The notes under the pieces were generated by a model, which was not told the origin of the DNA, searched no databases, and was given only the letters and a program-made list of their open reading frames with translations. From assembly GCF_037975245.1 (NCBI RefSeq), contig NC_092568.1, forward strand, positions 27,772,501-27,836,500: a stretch of DNA of 64,000 nt, in the 5' to 3' direction. Each line of letters begins with the position of its first letter. Within the stretch, counting starts at the first letter, position 1. Source of the DNA: Apostichopus japonicus (lineage: Eukaryota > Echinodermata > Holothuroidea > Aspidochirotida > Stichopodidae). Below are positions 1-12,700 of this stretch, in pieces. A program made the position numbers and the translations under genes.

Positions 1-243
1 AAATGGTTAACACTTGGGAATGATTTAAACGGCTTCAGTTTACATGGTTCAATTGCTTTTGATTTCTCTTTTGCTAACTGTTTTGGCAATTTCACAAATC
101 TGTTCAGGTGATGCAGAATTTATTTTGCAGGTGGTTCAATTCCACCAACAGAAATGACTCAGCCATACAGTTTCAAGAAGGTATACAAAGACATAAACAT
201 GTATATACCGATAACCGACAGTGAAACAGTTAGTTTCGCACAT

Positions 244-605
244 GGGCGGCAATCATGAGGGAGGGGGGGGGGGGGAGGGACGGGGACAAGTCTCCCCCAA
301 TATTTTAGGTAGGGGATATAGTATATAATATCCCACCAATATTTGGTGGCATAGTTTATTTTGTGTGGCTATGAATAGAAAATAATGCGTGACATTATTT
401 ATCCAAATCATATTTGGCGGTGGCGAAACCTTCATCCAACACATGCTGCATGAGGTAAGTGACACTTCGAGGTCGTTTCTTTGATCTGTGACCGTATAGT
501 TGCCACTCATCATTATTATCATGTCTGTACATCTATTGTGAATGAGTGTACAGTAAGTATCTGTTCGTACACTCATATATATGATCCACATCGATATGGG
601 TTCCC
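244..605 (+). repeat. Interspersed repeat beginning GGGCGGCAATC (family R1), copy 1
   Basis: From GGGCGGCAATC through the poly-G stretch to CATCGATATGGGTTCCC, the sequence is closely matched in reverse complement by 61768-62136. The end motif GGGCGGCGAT also occurs inverted at the other side of the 61-62 kb copy, so it is probably a terminal inverted repeat of a non-autonomous DNA transposon. No coding potential. Confidence 0.75.
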
Positions 606-669
606 TATTTAATTTCTTTTTTATGTTTTTACGATATTGTTAGTAATTTCAAAAGAGAAAATGCTGAAG

Positions 670-872
670 ATGCAATTTACAAGGCCTGGAAAGTGCCATT
701 TACAGCGATCTGGGAGGCATTTTCAGCCAAAATTTTCTTGTACGCTTCGCTCCAAAAATGGTGGCGCTAAGCTTAGATAGTTTTCAATGCCGTATCTACG
801 GCTGTGATAGTTTGCCTACAGTTTCGCCCCTCCCTTGGCAAATTCCTGGCTACGCGCCTGAAACCGAAACAA
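670..872 (+). repeat. Fragment of hAT-like repeat ending TACGCGCCTG
   Basis: Contains the family signature of a CCTGGAAAGTGCCATTT-like segment, TTTTCTTGTACGC, TGGTGGCGCTAAGC, and the terminus GGCTACGCGCCTG. The same series occurs at 27190-27360, 52105-52268 and, inverted, 61069-61175. Confidence 0.65.
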
Positions 873-943
873 AGCGAAATTTTGTTCCCCGCTTAAAAAT
901 TGGGCTTAGTGATGAAATTTGATAACCAAAAAAAAAAAAAAAT

Positions 944-944
<1 letters not shown>

Positions 945-1008
<64 letters not shown>
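945..1008. repeat. (TA)n microsatellite
   Basis: About 30 uninterrupted TA units follow an A run. Confidence 0.95.
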
Positions 1009-1012
<4 letters not shown>

Positions 1013-1084
1013 AAAGAGGAAATGAATCTCTAAATTTATTGGTGTTTAGTGTACATGCTGTACACTCGTCTTTCTTCTGACGCA

Positions 1085-1175
1085 GTAGTTTGATTTGATT
1101 TATTTATTTGTTTTTCACGTGTAAATTTACAGTGTGAAGGAAGTCTTCCAAAAAGCGTACAACAGCTTAACAAAC
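1085..1175 (-). mobile_element. LINE 3' end fragment
   Basis: Read on the minus strand it shows TTGTTAAGC, a short stem around GGAAGACTTCC, CACGTG and an AAATAAATCAAATCAA tail. The same 3' end closes the LINE pieces at 9370-9475 and 28815-28920, so this is a short 5'-truncated insertion. Confidence 0.6.
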
Positions 1176-1702
1176 AGTTTGGTTGGTTTGGTTGTTTAGT
1201 TTCCGTGCACAGGTGCTATGTAGTCACCGCTTTTCTTAGCAAGTTTTTTTTTTTTTTGTATATCATAATGTCACGTGACAATACAGGCTGCTATGCTGTT
1301 CTCCAGCTCCTTGGGCGTGACGAAAGCAGCATGTTTGTTTCATGACGTAAAATCCAAACGAATAAGCCATGGCACAATAATCATTTAAAACGTGCTAAAC
1401 TTATGTAATGTCGAAAAAGTAGGCCTATATAGAGCAAATTTGATTTCCAATCCGATGTCTATAGTTACAGATTTTGTCAATTATCTAAATGACTGAATCA
1501 AGGATGTAATGTTTATATTTAAATTTAACAAGAAACCCGATTGCGATGCTTCCTAATGCTAAAAATTTGGACGGGTCGGAGATTGATAGGACGGGAAGCG
1601 ATAGGACGGGGAGCGATAGGACGGGGATCGATTGAACAAAGAGCGATTGGACGTTGAGCGGGTGGACGGGAGAAGCTCTGTGCTCCCTCTGTATACTATG
1701 CT

Positions 1703-1733
1703 CAAAGAGGTAAATGAATCATTTACCTCGTTG
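1703..1733. mobile_element. 31-bp relic of two hAT-like inverted ends
   Basis: CAAAGAGGTAAATGAAT is followed directly by CATTTACCTCGTTG, that is, the two terminal inverted repeats of the 4415-5081 element with nothing between them. The flanks ACTATGCT (1695-1702) and ACTATACT (1734-1741) match at 7 of 8 positions, as expected for an 8-bp target duplication. Confidence 0.75.
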
Positions 1734-2069
1734 ACTATACTTTACGTAACATCGTTCAGGCTTAATTGTATAACGTTATTTTCAATTTACTGCGTAGTAG
1801 TGTCATTCTTTTTATTTTCTTGACACCAGTTTGTTTTGATACTCCTAACTATAATAAAAGTTAAATACGGGGTACCGTTTCGAGATAAATGTTGGTTATT
1901 TCCTTTCTACGTTGTTATTAAAGTTTAACAACTAACATGAACATTGATAGCGATTTTGTTTTTTGTAGGAATGAACATGATCAACCAACACTCTACCGTG
2001 CGTTTATCACACGGATAATGCAGGAACGGGAGCTCAACGCTATTGTTGGATGAACTACAGTACAGTAAC

Positions 2070-2433
2070 CAGTGGCGTAGGAAGGTACTTTTGAGTGGGG
2101 GGGGGGGCTAAAGACTGATGGCCGGCCTGGGGAGGGGTCTAAGGGGAGGGGTGTCCCCCTGGAATTTTTTGCATTTCCAGGTAGCCTCAGATGCAATTTG
2201 GTGCAATATAGCACACTTCAACACCCACTCCATTTTGTAAACTTAATTTTGTATTTTCACCAGGCCTTAGATGCAGTTTGGTGCTCCAAATGAGATTTTT
2301 TTTCTCATTTGGAAATGAAAAAGGGGTTTTCTGACTTGCGAAGCGGGGGGGGGGGCGGAATGATACTTCCGCCCCTCCACATTTTTCACTGGGGGGCTGG
2401 CGCCCCCCAGCCCCCCCGGTTCCTACGCCCTTG
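2070..2433 (+). mobile_element. hAT-type MITE, complete, copy 1
   Basis: The ends are CAGTGGCGTAGGAA and the inverse of CAAGGGCGTAGGAA. The element is flanked by a perfect 8-bp duplication ACAGTAAC at 2062-2069 and 2434-2441. Length is 364 bp with no ORF, and G/C runs sit at each end. The TIR start CAGTGGCG and the 8-bp duplication are diagnostic of the hAT superfamily. The copy at 21215-21575 is the same element, inverted. Confidence 0.9.
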
Positions 2434-2441
2434 ACAGTAAC

Positions 2442-3637
2442 TCTATGAGGCTTCGTGCATTACTTGCGCCATACACCCGTTCGTGCATTATCCTGCGATG
2501 AAAACACGGTACTGAGACTGTTTTGGTTAACATCTAGTTATTTTAAAATGGTAACATTTGCCCAAACTGTGTTACGTTAACCCGCGGATAGTTGAAATGA
2601 GCATGTTTCTCCTGCTTTAAATGAGTTATTTAGTCATGCTCATAATACCTGAGAGGTTTCACGTGACCGTGCATGCTGGTTTATACTCCATACTTGGGTA
2701 GTATGCTATAAACATTATGCGAGGGACAGGAGGACCGAGGTGTTTTGGGGCCTTCACAAGCATTATTTAATTATTGTAGAAATTACGGTGGCCCAGATGA
2801 GACATGGAATTTTCGAACGTTTCATGTCATATGTATTACCTTCTTTAAACTGTCCAAGTTTTGAGTGTGTGACTTTCTATAGAAGAAAAGAAATAAGATC
2901 GGAAATTAGATGTATTGTGTAGTGAATGAAACGAACATTGATTATTTGTTTGCCAAACACTCTTCTGCTAATACAATGGATCCAGTTGAATGATTTAGTA
3001 CTGCCGTGTAGTAAATCCCTCGTTGACGAGTAACAAATAGAAACGTAGGCTTTGTACTAATTTCCCCCATTTTTCTAAGTGAGAGGAGGTATGTCGGTGC
3101 ATGTGGTGGGGCAGTAGCCCTCTCTGCCCTCCTGTGTACGTAAGTATATATGTGGTTGTAACGGCATCCCACATTTGGGGTATCAGAAATGTCGATGTTC
3201 AAAAGCTGCGAATATTTACCGGACATTCGCTGAAATATTAACCATATTCAAGTTTTTTTTTTTTTTCTACCACTCATCCAGTTCCTTCCCGTGAAAATTC
3301 ATCCTGATAGAAAATTAATATGTTGTTGTAAAGTTAGTGGCGCTATTTGTATTTGCCTAAATAATAATTGCCAAGGACATCTCTTTCTCTTTTCAATCAA
3401 GTTGGTTTGAAAAACTCACTGTGAAAACAAACTCTCCTATTTGTTTATTTGAAATCTCGCTATGAATATCAGTCATTTAGACGGTTGTAGAAGCGAGATG
3501 TGTGAAGTAACTTTAAGTCCATCCAAAAAAATTAAACAAATACCTCCATAGCACCCAATGATCGATTACCATTTCTCTGTGACGAAAACTGGACCGAATT
3601 TGCTTGATGTGGGGTTTTCGAACTTCAAGGGAAGAAA
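2442..3637 (+). other. Upstream region of OXSM, promoter and 5' UTR expected
   Basis: Unique sequence lies between the hAT MITE at 2070-2433 and the OXSM start codon. No clear TATA box at a useful distance and no convincing coding segment were seen. The short open frames here look random. Confidence 0.35.
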
Positions 3638-3782
3638 ATGAAGAAGACCGTAGTCGGGCCTGCATCTATATTTCTCTTCTGTAGCGCGAAAAGAACTTTA
3701 AATATTCCATTTAGAAGCCAAGGTAGCTCGAGTGGTATAGTGAGTGAAAGTGGTAGAGTGAGGGTTGGAGTAACAGGAATAG
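3638..3782 (+). CDS. OXSM: OXSM exon 1 (start codon, presequence)
   Basis: Encodes residues 1-48 plus one base of codon 49. Begins [10 protein letters not shown] and ends RVRVGVTGI, the first strand of the ketosynthase fold. Donor is ATAG|GTAAGT, phase 1. The reading frame has a stop at 3605-3607, which fixes this ATG as the start. Confidence 0.9.
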
Positions 3783-6700
3783 GTAAGTGGATTGTCATAT
3801 TATCTCAATTATGAAGGTTACAGAGTTGTGCATGTACTAGATTCGCGACTAGGTCTAGCCTACTTAGATTGCTGTGTAGTAATAGCATGGTGTACGGTAC
3901 TGTAACTTCGCGTGTTCCCTAAATTCGCGTTACTGTGTTATACATATGTAGTTGCACAAATAGTCAAATTGTAACCACTTTCATTCATAATTTCAATATA
4001 CAAAGCATAAACAAATGCAGCCAAAACAAGGCATCATCAATTTTGTGATCTGAGACACTTTCATGGATTATTCCACAGAGTCAGGGAAATTTTTCCTTGC
4101 TTTGAGCAGTTTGACTCCCAACCTTTACAAGTATAAATTTTCTATTTCCCGCGGAATCTGATCAACTAATTGATGAAATCACATAGCTGAATTGAAAGCA
4201 CTAAGCCACCGAGCAAAGTAAGCTAGATGATAGATCGTGATCGCAGTTATCTTTTAAAATAACTTTAATGCTATTACTAAAGCGAATTTACAGTATAGGC
4301 CTACCATCATCTAGTATTTCTACCGGGAATTTACTGTCTTGGATCGAGAATTGGCTTGGTAATAGGAAACAGAGGGTGGTAATTAAAGGCTGTGCTTCTT
4401 CTTGGCAGGACGTTCAACGAGGTAAATGAATCTGGAGAAACTATCACACAGTAAATACGTGAGTACGCGCGTACCATGTATGGAGGGTCATGTGATGTGT
4501 TCCAGGGTGGTACTAATATACTACTCTCCCTATTACGCATGATGATTTCACCCAACTAGAACGTAAATGTGTTTGCGTGCTTAGGGCAGCAGACGACACC
4601 CGTTACCTAGCAATAACCGTGCCTGTAGCCTAACGCGATAGCTATATTCCCGTCGAGCAGCATTAGGCTCTGTTCCATGGAGAATTCCGTAGTTGCACTG
4701 AACTAAACATTTCCCCACATTTCCCATTTCTACATTCACTTATAGCGTGTAGTAATAACGTTAGGCCATATGAGACAAAGCTTGCCCCTATAGCTGTATT
4801 AATAAGTAAGATTATGTAGAAAGCCTGCCTTCATTCAAGAGAATAAGGTTGAACGTTAGCATATTAGCACTATTTCGTAGGCCTGAAGTACCAGTACCTT
4901 CTTATGCCGTTAGTTCCCATGTCCGAACCGACCAATCTTTCACGAAGTCACTAACACTGTTCTCGAACTGCTACAGAGAAATATCAGTATAGTACCACCC
5001 TGGAACACGTCACATGACCCTCCATACATGGTACGCGCGCACCCAATTGACATGAATCCTCCAGATTCATTTACCTCGTTGAGGACGTTACTAGTGGGGT
5101 TCCACAATGGTCTGTAGTGGGTCCCTTGTTGTTTGTTGCTATATAAATGACATCGACGGAGATATTTTGTGTATGTACAGCTAAAAAGTTTGCTGATGAC
5201 ACCAAATTGTATTCTGAGGTCTCTTCCAAAACCTATTATAAGAAGTTTCAAATGGATTTGGATCAGGTTTTTTCCCGGTCTCAGGGGTGGCAAATGCTTT
5301 TTAATATTGATAAATGCAATGTAATGCACATTGGTAGTACAGTAACCAAAAGTTTATATACAATCTTAACGGTGTGGAGTTACAGTAGGTCTCTGTTGAA
5401 AGAGACCTAGGTATCTACATTGACTCATCTCTACAACCTTCTAAACATTGTCTTGAAGCTGCTAAAAGAGGTATATAATAGGGTTTTAGGTATGATCAAG
5501 AGGAAGTTCAGTTTTCTGAAAGAGGACATCGTAGTTAGGCTTTATAAGCAGTTGGTTAGGCCTCATCTGGAGAATGCTGTGTAGGCTTGGAACCCATATT
5601 TTGCTAAGGATAAGGAAGTACTTGAAAAGGTCCAGGGGAGGGCTACTAGGATGATTAGTTCCTTAAAGAGTGTTCCTTAGTATAGGCAGTGTTCTGTTGA
5701 ATCTCACCACACTAGAGCTTAGGAGGTTACGTGGGGACTTGATCCAGGTTTTCAAGATTGTGTATGGTTTCGACAATTTATCCTTTACCGACTTTTTCAT
5801 GTTTGCTAACAGTAGTTGTACCAGAGGTTATTGTCTTAAACTCCATAAGTCACATAGTAGGATTAATATTCAGCATAACTTTTTTTTCTAATAGGGTTGT
5901 GAATGAGTGGAATGGTTTGCCTGAGAAAGTTTTACTTGCAAGTAGTGTCAATGGGTTTAAGAATGCTTTGGACAAGCACTTTAAGCATTGTAATCGGGTC
6001 TGAGTGTTGTGTCTTCAGTTTTTCTTTTCTCTCTCTATAGGGTCCTTGATGGGGACTTGAGTGTCCCTCCTGATCCTTTTTTTCTACTAAACTAAACTAA
6101 ACTAGTATTAGTAACCAGACCCTGGAAGTGGAAATCATCACAAAGGATCTCAAGGACTTAAATCAAAGCCCCCCCTCCAACACCCCCCCCCCCCCCTTTC
6201 AGCACAAGTTTTTATCTGGTATAAGAAGCTTTATGATCTTGGTGGAACTTCAGGGAGAATGTCAGACATCTCTTACCAAACCATGATCAGATGGTCACAG
6301 CTAAAAAGATAAAAATGCAGGGTAGTCTGCAATTTACAGTAGGTTAACACTGATAACTTACAGTGTCCAATTACAGTACAAACTACAAAGTAATCACTTA
6401 CCTGAATGTTATGAAGATGACCAAACTTGTCAGAACTTGTTCATTTTTTGTTGTTGTCTGAAATCATTATTTTCATACCATCACAGTCTCTTGTGAATAA
6501 TTTATATCTTCCAGGAGTTGTAACACCATTGGGGATTGGTGTCAGCAATGTATGGTCAAAATTACTTCAAGGCAAGAGTGGCATTGGATTGCTGAGTGGA
6601 GAAAAATATGAAGGAATACCAAGTAAAGTAGGTAAGATGTTTGAGGATGAAAGAACTGAACCATTTATTTCGTTTTCATGTCTTTTGTGGGTAGCCAAAA

Positions 6701-9700
6701 CAACTTTGGCAAATCTTTTCACTGGTCACTGAGTTATTAGTATCCTCGATAGTTTGCAAATCGTGTTTAATCAGAATTCATGTCTATAATCAGTATGAAA
6801 TCATGTTTGTCAATATTTACATTTCTACTCAATGTAAATTTTTCGACAAAAAACGTTTTGTTATCAGTGATGATAATACCGGAGAGAATACCGTAGAGAA
6901 TACAATGTGGTGTGCCACAAGGCTCTATTCTTGGTCCATTGTTTTTCATCCTTTATGTCAATGACATTACCAAAGTTTTTGGTAAAGTTAAAGTTGTTTT
7001 GTTTGCTGACGACACAAATATCTTCTTCGTACCACAATCGAGTACTTTATTTCATATTGAAGTATCAACTGAATAAAGACAAGTTCAGGGACTGGTTTGC
7101 TGGCAACAAATTATCATTGAATATTGATAAAACAAACTATATAGTTTTTGGTTTCGATGATAATCGTAACCTTTGCAATCATGCGTATGTGTGTGTGTGT
7201 GTGTGTGTGTGCGTTTGTGACGCCCAGCTTGTAAACACGATATCTCAAGAAGGGAAGCTTGGACAGTTCTCATATTTGGTACATAGGAGTATCTTATTGA
7301 GTACAAGAAGCCTATTGTTTTTGGTTTAGGTCAAAGGTCACTTGGGGTCACCAGGGGTCAAATAGTGAAAAGCTTGTAAACATGATATCTCAAGAAGCAA
7401 AGCTTGGATTGATTTCATTTCTGGTATGTAGGTTGACCACATTAAGTACAAAAAGCCTATCGTTTTTGGTGGATATCGAAGGTCATTTAGGGTCACCAGG
7501 GGTCAACTTGTAAAAACCTTTTCATAATATACAGTATCTCCCATCGTCCAGCCCATAAGTATATGACATGGGCGATTCGCCTCATAAGAATAGGAGAGCC
7601 TACTGACAATTGAAAATGATCTTACGGGCATCCGTAGATTTGAATCTGAACTCGCGACAATATCTCCATTGACTTAAGTGTGTCGCTAGAAGTCCTGAAT
7701 TGCTATGTACATATCTACATACAGTACATGTACAGTGTCTTCCAAGGCTTGCTTGCAGACCATAGATATATAAAAGTGCTAGAGCTACTTCAACACTTGT
7801 GACTCATCCGTATGGATATTTTGCTAAAGAGTTGATGTGATTTCGATGGAATAGTGCACTTGAATGGCAAAGCATGCCTTCTCTAGAAAATATTTGTAGA
7901 TCATTGGTAGTTCTGGTTGGATGTAAGTTGCACAGGTACCCCGAATTTCAAAACATTTCTTGGCCAGCTGCCAAGGAGAAACTAGGTCAAGCACCTGTGA
8001 ACTTGAGATTTGCTTTCACTCCATGGAGTTGGCTGTAATGTTGGCCTAGTTTTTCTCAATAACTTGTGAAACTACCATTGACAGGGTGTGACAAGGTTGA
8101 TATTTGGGACTAGTTGTGAATGGGGTAAGGGATTGTTTCAAAACATAACAGTCATGTCATCCAATGTCAACAAAGGTCAATCAGGGGTCAAAAACTAGTA
8201 TTTTTGCAATAACTTGAGAACCAAATGTCCATTAAGGTTGGGAGTTAAGCTATTGTAATACAATAGTAGACCTGCATTTGGGTGACCTTTGACCTCAGGT
8301 TGACCTCCAGTGACCTGTATTAGCTTCTTTCAAGTTGATTCTTTGAAGTTTTGTGGGCATATTCCAATCTAAATTGTCCATAAGTGGACTCCTCTGCAAC
8401 CTTAATATGCGAAGTTATTAGAGATTTGGTTTGGTTTGTAATACTTGGTGTGCGGATTCATAACATTGAGTACAAGAACCCTACTGTTTTTGATGGAGGT
8501 GTGTATAACCACGTACAGACTGACCTGTGTTAGCATGCCATAGTGTTATTGTAACAGCTAGTTCTGGTTATACTAACAAGCAGAAGTCTAGTGCATTGAA
8601 GTTATCGAAACCTCAATGCATTTTGCATTCTGGTTAATACTTCTTACAATTTTACATGGAATGCTGATATAACTATGGGCGGTCAACGACTACAACAAGT
8701 CAAAAGCACTAGATTTTTAGGCGTTTATATAGATCATAAACTTAAATGGTGTGAAGACATTACAACTGTCTGTAAAAAAGTTGCAAAAAACACTGGTGTT
8801 TTAGCTAAGCTTAAGCATTATCTGCTACAACACATATTAAAGATTCTCTACCAGACATTAGTCCTGCCACATATTACGTATTGTTGTAACATATGGTCTG
8901 GTACTAGATACACCAATCTGAATCCCATTTATATTACGCAGAAGAGAGCAGTCCGCCATATAGCACATGCCAAACCACGGGACCACACAAATCATTCTAG
9001 GTTGTTAAAAACTGATGACATTATTCGGGTTAATCTTGCTACATTTGCTACATTTGCTTATAAGGCATGGAATGGACTGTTACCAAATGCTTTTAATGAC
9101 TACTTAATAAGTAACAGTGATGTTCATCATTACAATACCAGATTTTCAGGCAATGCACATTATAACAGATATAATTCTACAATGGGGATGTTATCACTAA
9201 GGGCACGTACAATCAAAACATGGAATTCTCTATCAGACAATATTACAAATAAACCTTCTGCAAAATCATTCAGAAGAAACTTTATTCAAAAAATTATTGC
9301 ATCTTATTAATTGAACATGTTCATTTTTTCTTATATATTTTGTTTTCTTTTTCCTTTTCTTTACAGGTAGTCCTCTACTTTGTTAAGCCATCTGAAGGTT
9401 TTTTAGAGGACTTCCTATCACATTATATATATTCACGTGATGAAATAAAATAAATCAATCAATCAATTAATCAATAATGGTTTTATCAGTATTACCTTAG
9501 ATCTACATATATGCTCTCAGCAAAATGAGCATGACTAATCCGTTCGATATCATTCATCTGGACAGTAAAATATTTCTGTACCCAATATTGCTTGGTGTGG
9601 TTTATAAACGTAATTGTTATATTTACATTTTTAATCTGCATTTGTTATTCGATTATATTTAATGTGCTTTTATCAATATTATTTGATGCTTACCAACAGC

Positions 9701-12700
9701 TGGATTGGTTCCAAGGGGCGAGGGCGACGGCCAGTTTCATGCTCCGAGTCACCTTACGAAAGCTGTGAGTACAGTATGAGTGAAAGTGTGTAAAATTTAT
9801 CCCAATTTAGCCTTTTGTTGAACTGAGATAGTACAATCTTAAGTCACATTTTTTTTTTTTTTGGGGGGGGGGTTACTAGTAGGTGCCCCCAGTTTAGCTC
9901 CTGATATCACCATTTACAATATCAAAACCATCAAATTATCTACTTTTTAAAATATTTATATTCAACCTATACATGTACAGGCATATTTTTTTGGTAGGCA
10001 ACAACGAAACAAATGTCATTGCAAATAAACTTAGCTATTCAAAAATGTGGCTTTAAATGATAAAGTAACAATGATTGATTGTATCTACAACATATTTATT
10101 TACAACCCAGTTTTCTTGAACTTTGGAAAGAGTCTTTCTTACTAAATTTATGAGATAATAGTTTTAATCCAGGCAGATTATTTAAAAAACACAAAAAACT
10201 ATCAGCTATTAGTGTAGCCTAGTTACAAGGCTGAAAGTAAGGCTTGGTCAGGGCAAGGCCATTGGGCCTCTTTGTTATAAATTTGGGAGGGCCCCAAGGT
10301 CATCAAATAGGGCACCAAGGTCAAACATTGTTTGGTAGTAGGGCACCAAGGCCAAAAACAATTATGTTGCTGGACAGTCAAAGAAACATCAGTATTAGCT
10401 TTATGTGATATTATGAATATGAAGCAGAACACATAACACATACTATTGGTTGGTTCAATCATGTTTTAACTCTGCTAACATAATGTAAAAATCACTAAGT
10501 ATGCAAACACATATATGTGACTCATAGTTTGATATTAACTGATCTTTATCTTGTGGAAGTTTATTTCGTGGACTTCATTTTGTAAAATGGTTTTATTTAT
10601 CTACTTGGAATTGCATTCAAGTGACAGGGCACAGCTGCCAAATTACAGCCAAAGAATTTGGGCAAGACAGCCGTTGTGACCTTCCACGATGGGTGCTTTT
10701 GTAGGCTATCGTGGAGAAATACAACAGCCTTTGTTTACTTCCAGCACTGAATTATGTATTATGTATTTGTCCAGGTGTATCTAGCCTTGTTAACATTGCA
10801 TACAGATAACAACCAGTATTTTAATTGCAACTCTTTGGACCAGGAGACAGCACTCTGCCGAGGTTTTACTACAGAACTTCAAAGTCATAAACTGGGTGAC
10901 TCTTGAGTGGAGTGGGAATTGGTTATTGTAAAAAAGACAACTGTTTATAAGAAGGATGATGAAGATTCTGAAAATCTCTTGCTCTTACTTATCCTGTAGG
11001 AGTTGAAGATAGCAGAAGATGTGACTCAGTTCGCTCTTGTTGCCTCAGAGGAAGCCCTCTGTCAAGCCAAATGGAAACCGACATCAGATCAAGATAAACT
11101 GGACACAGTAAGCTATTGATTTTGAGTGAACAAATGTTGAATATGAGAAAGAAAAAGATCAAAATATAAAATAGAAGAAATAAACAATATAAAAGAGAGA
11201 AAAAAATAAAAGCACTCAATCTGAGTAGTTCTGCAAACTCTTTAGTTGCTTTTTCTTACCTGTCTTAATTCAATTAAATTAGCCCATCTCTAGGGCAAGC
11301 TTTTGACCAGTACTTCGATTGTATGCGATGACCAAATTTCTGTTTGGACAATCACGTAAGCTTTTGAGATCATCAGGTGAAGGACTTGTTGTTTACATCA
11401 TATACAGATTGCATTGTAAGTAAATACTGTACCTTCAAAATAGTAGATTGGCATCGCCCTATCACCTTGGAGGAACTGAAATTAAACAAAAAATAGTAGT
11501 AGGCCGTTGATCCACTCAAAGTTAAATTTTAATGGCCCAAAGCTGGTGTTCTATTCACCAAACCCAGCTCTCCTGCCATATACACCTTGGTTGTTGTTTT
11601 TGCTACCTTTTTTCGGCATCAATATTTGTTTGGACCATCAAGAAATACAATAAGAATTTTTTGTCCAAGGGATAACCTGAAAGAATCTTTAAATATCTTG
11701 TCCAATTGGTTATAATAATGATTCTGTTTTGTAGGGTATGGCTGTTGGTGTCAGTTTACCAGGACTCCAGGAAATTGTTGACACTGGTAGAACACTAGAG
11801 ACAAAGGTAAGTCATCTGTTTTGTTCCATTTTCCTTAATGAAAAAAAAATGATTTTGATTTGCATCAATCTAGAACATGCAGTGAACAACACTTACTGGT
11901 CAGTTATACGTTTATGTGTTTAACAAATAAATAAAGATTCCAGTCACCAGAGGGCAATATTTGTCACTACGCCAAAGTGTATTTGTTGCCAAACTTCAAA
12001 GTAGTCTTACCAAGATATCTTATCTTTACAAACAAAGTAATACCAATATAACAGGACACGTCTTGTCTTTATATACTCTAAGTAATAACTGCCTCCTAAT
12101 CCGTTCCAAACCCTATTTAAAGAAAACATGCGCAACACGCACCATTCAAACAAATCATGCACCACACACATCCCAAGCAACACGCACAACCGACACACGC
12201 ATAAACATTGTTAACACCGTCACACGCACAGTTGACGCCAACATTAATTCAATCACACATTACAATGTGATAGAACTTGAATGGATCAGCATGTGTAAGG
12301 GAACAAGGAAGGATTTGCAGGTTTTTCTTGTGGGAGACATTTTGGTTTGTATAAACTTATAGAACTGCAGTCATTTTTGCAGCATAGCCTGCAAAAAGTT
12401 GAGACATTCTCTTGTTCTCTCCCCCACCCCCCTTTATGCCATCCCTGACAAGGTCTGTATTTCTTTATAGATTACTGTATCATCATTACCTGTGACAATA
12501 AGTTCAGCACATAGTGCAGAAAGAAAAGACTTTATTCTCATCTTCTCTCTCCATGATACCAATTAGTGTCCCCCATTAAGTCACTGTATCATTACCAGTG
12601 ACAGTAGTTTAAAGAACCAGTGACATCCTTTAATATAACCTTTTGTTTTCCATTTGTCTACAGGGGTACCGCAAAGTCAGTCCTTTCTTTGTGCCAAGGA

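Noticed and set aside
6767-6949. Coding frame following OXSM exon 2
   Set aside because: No splice support; it lies in the intron next to the LINE fragment.
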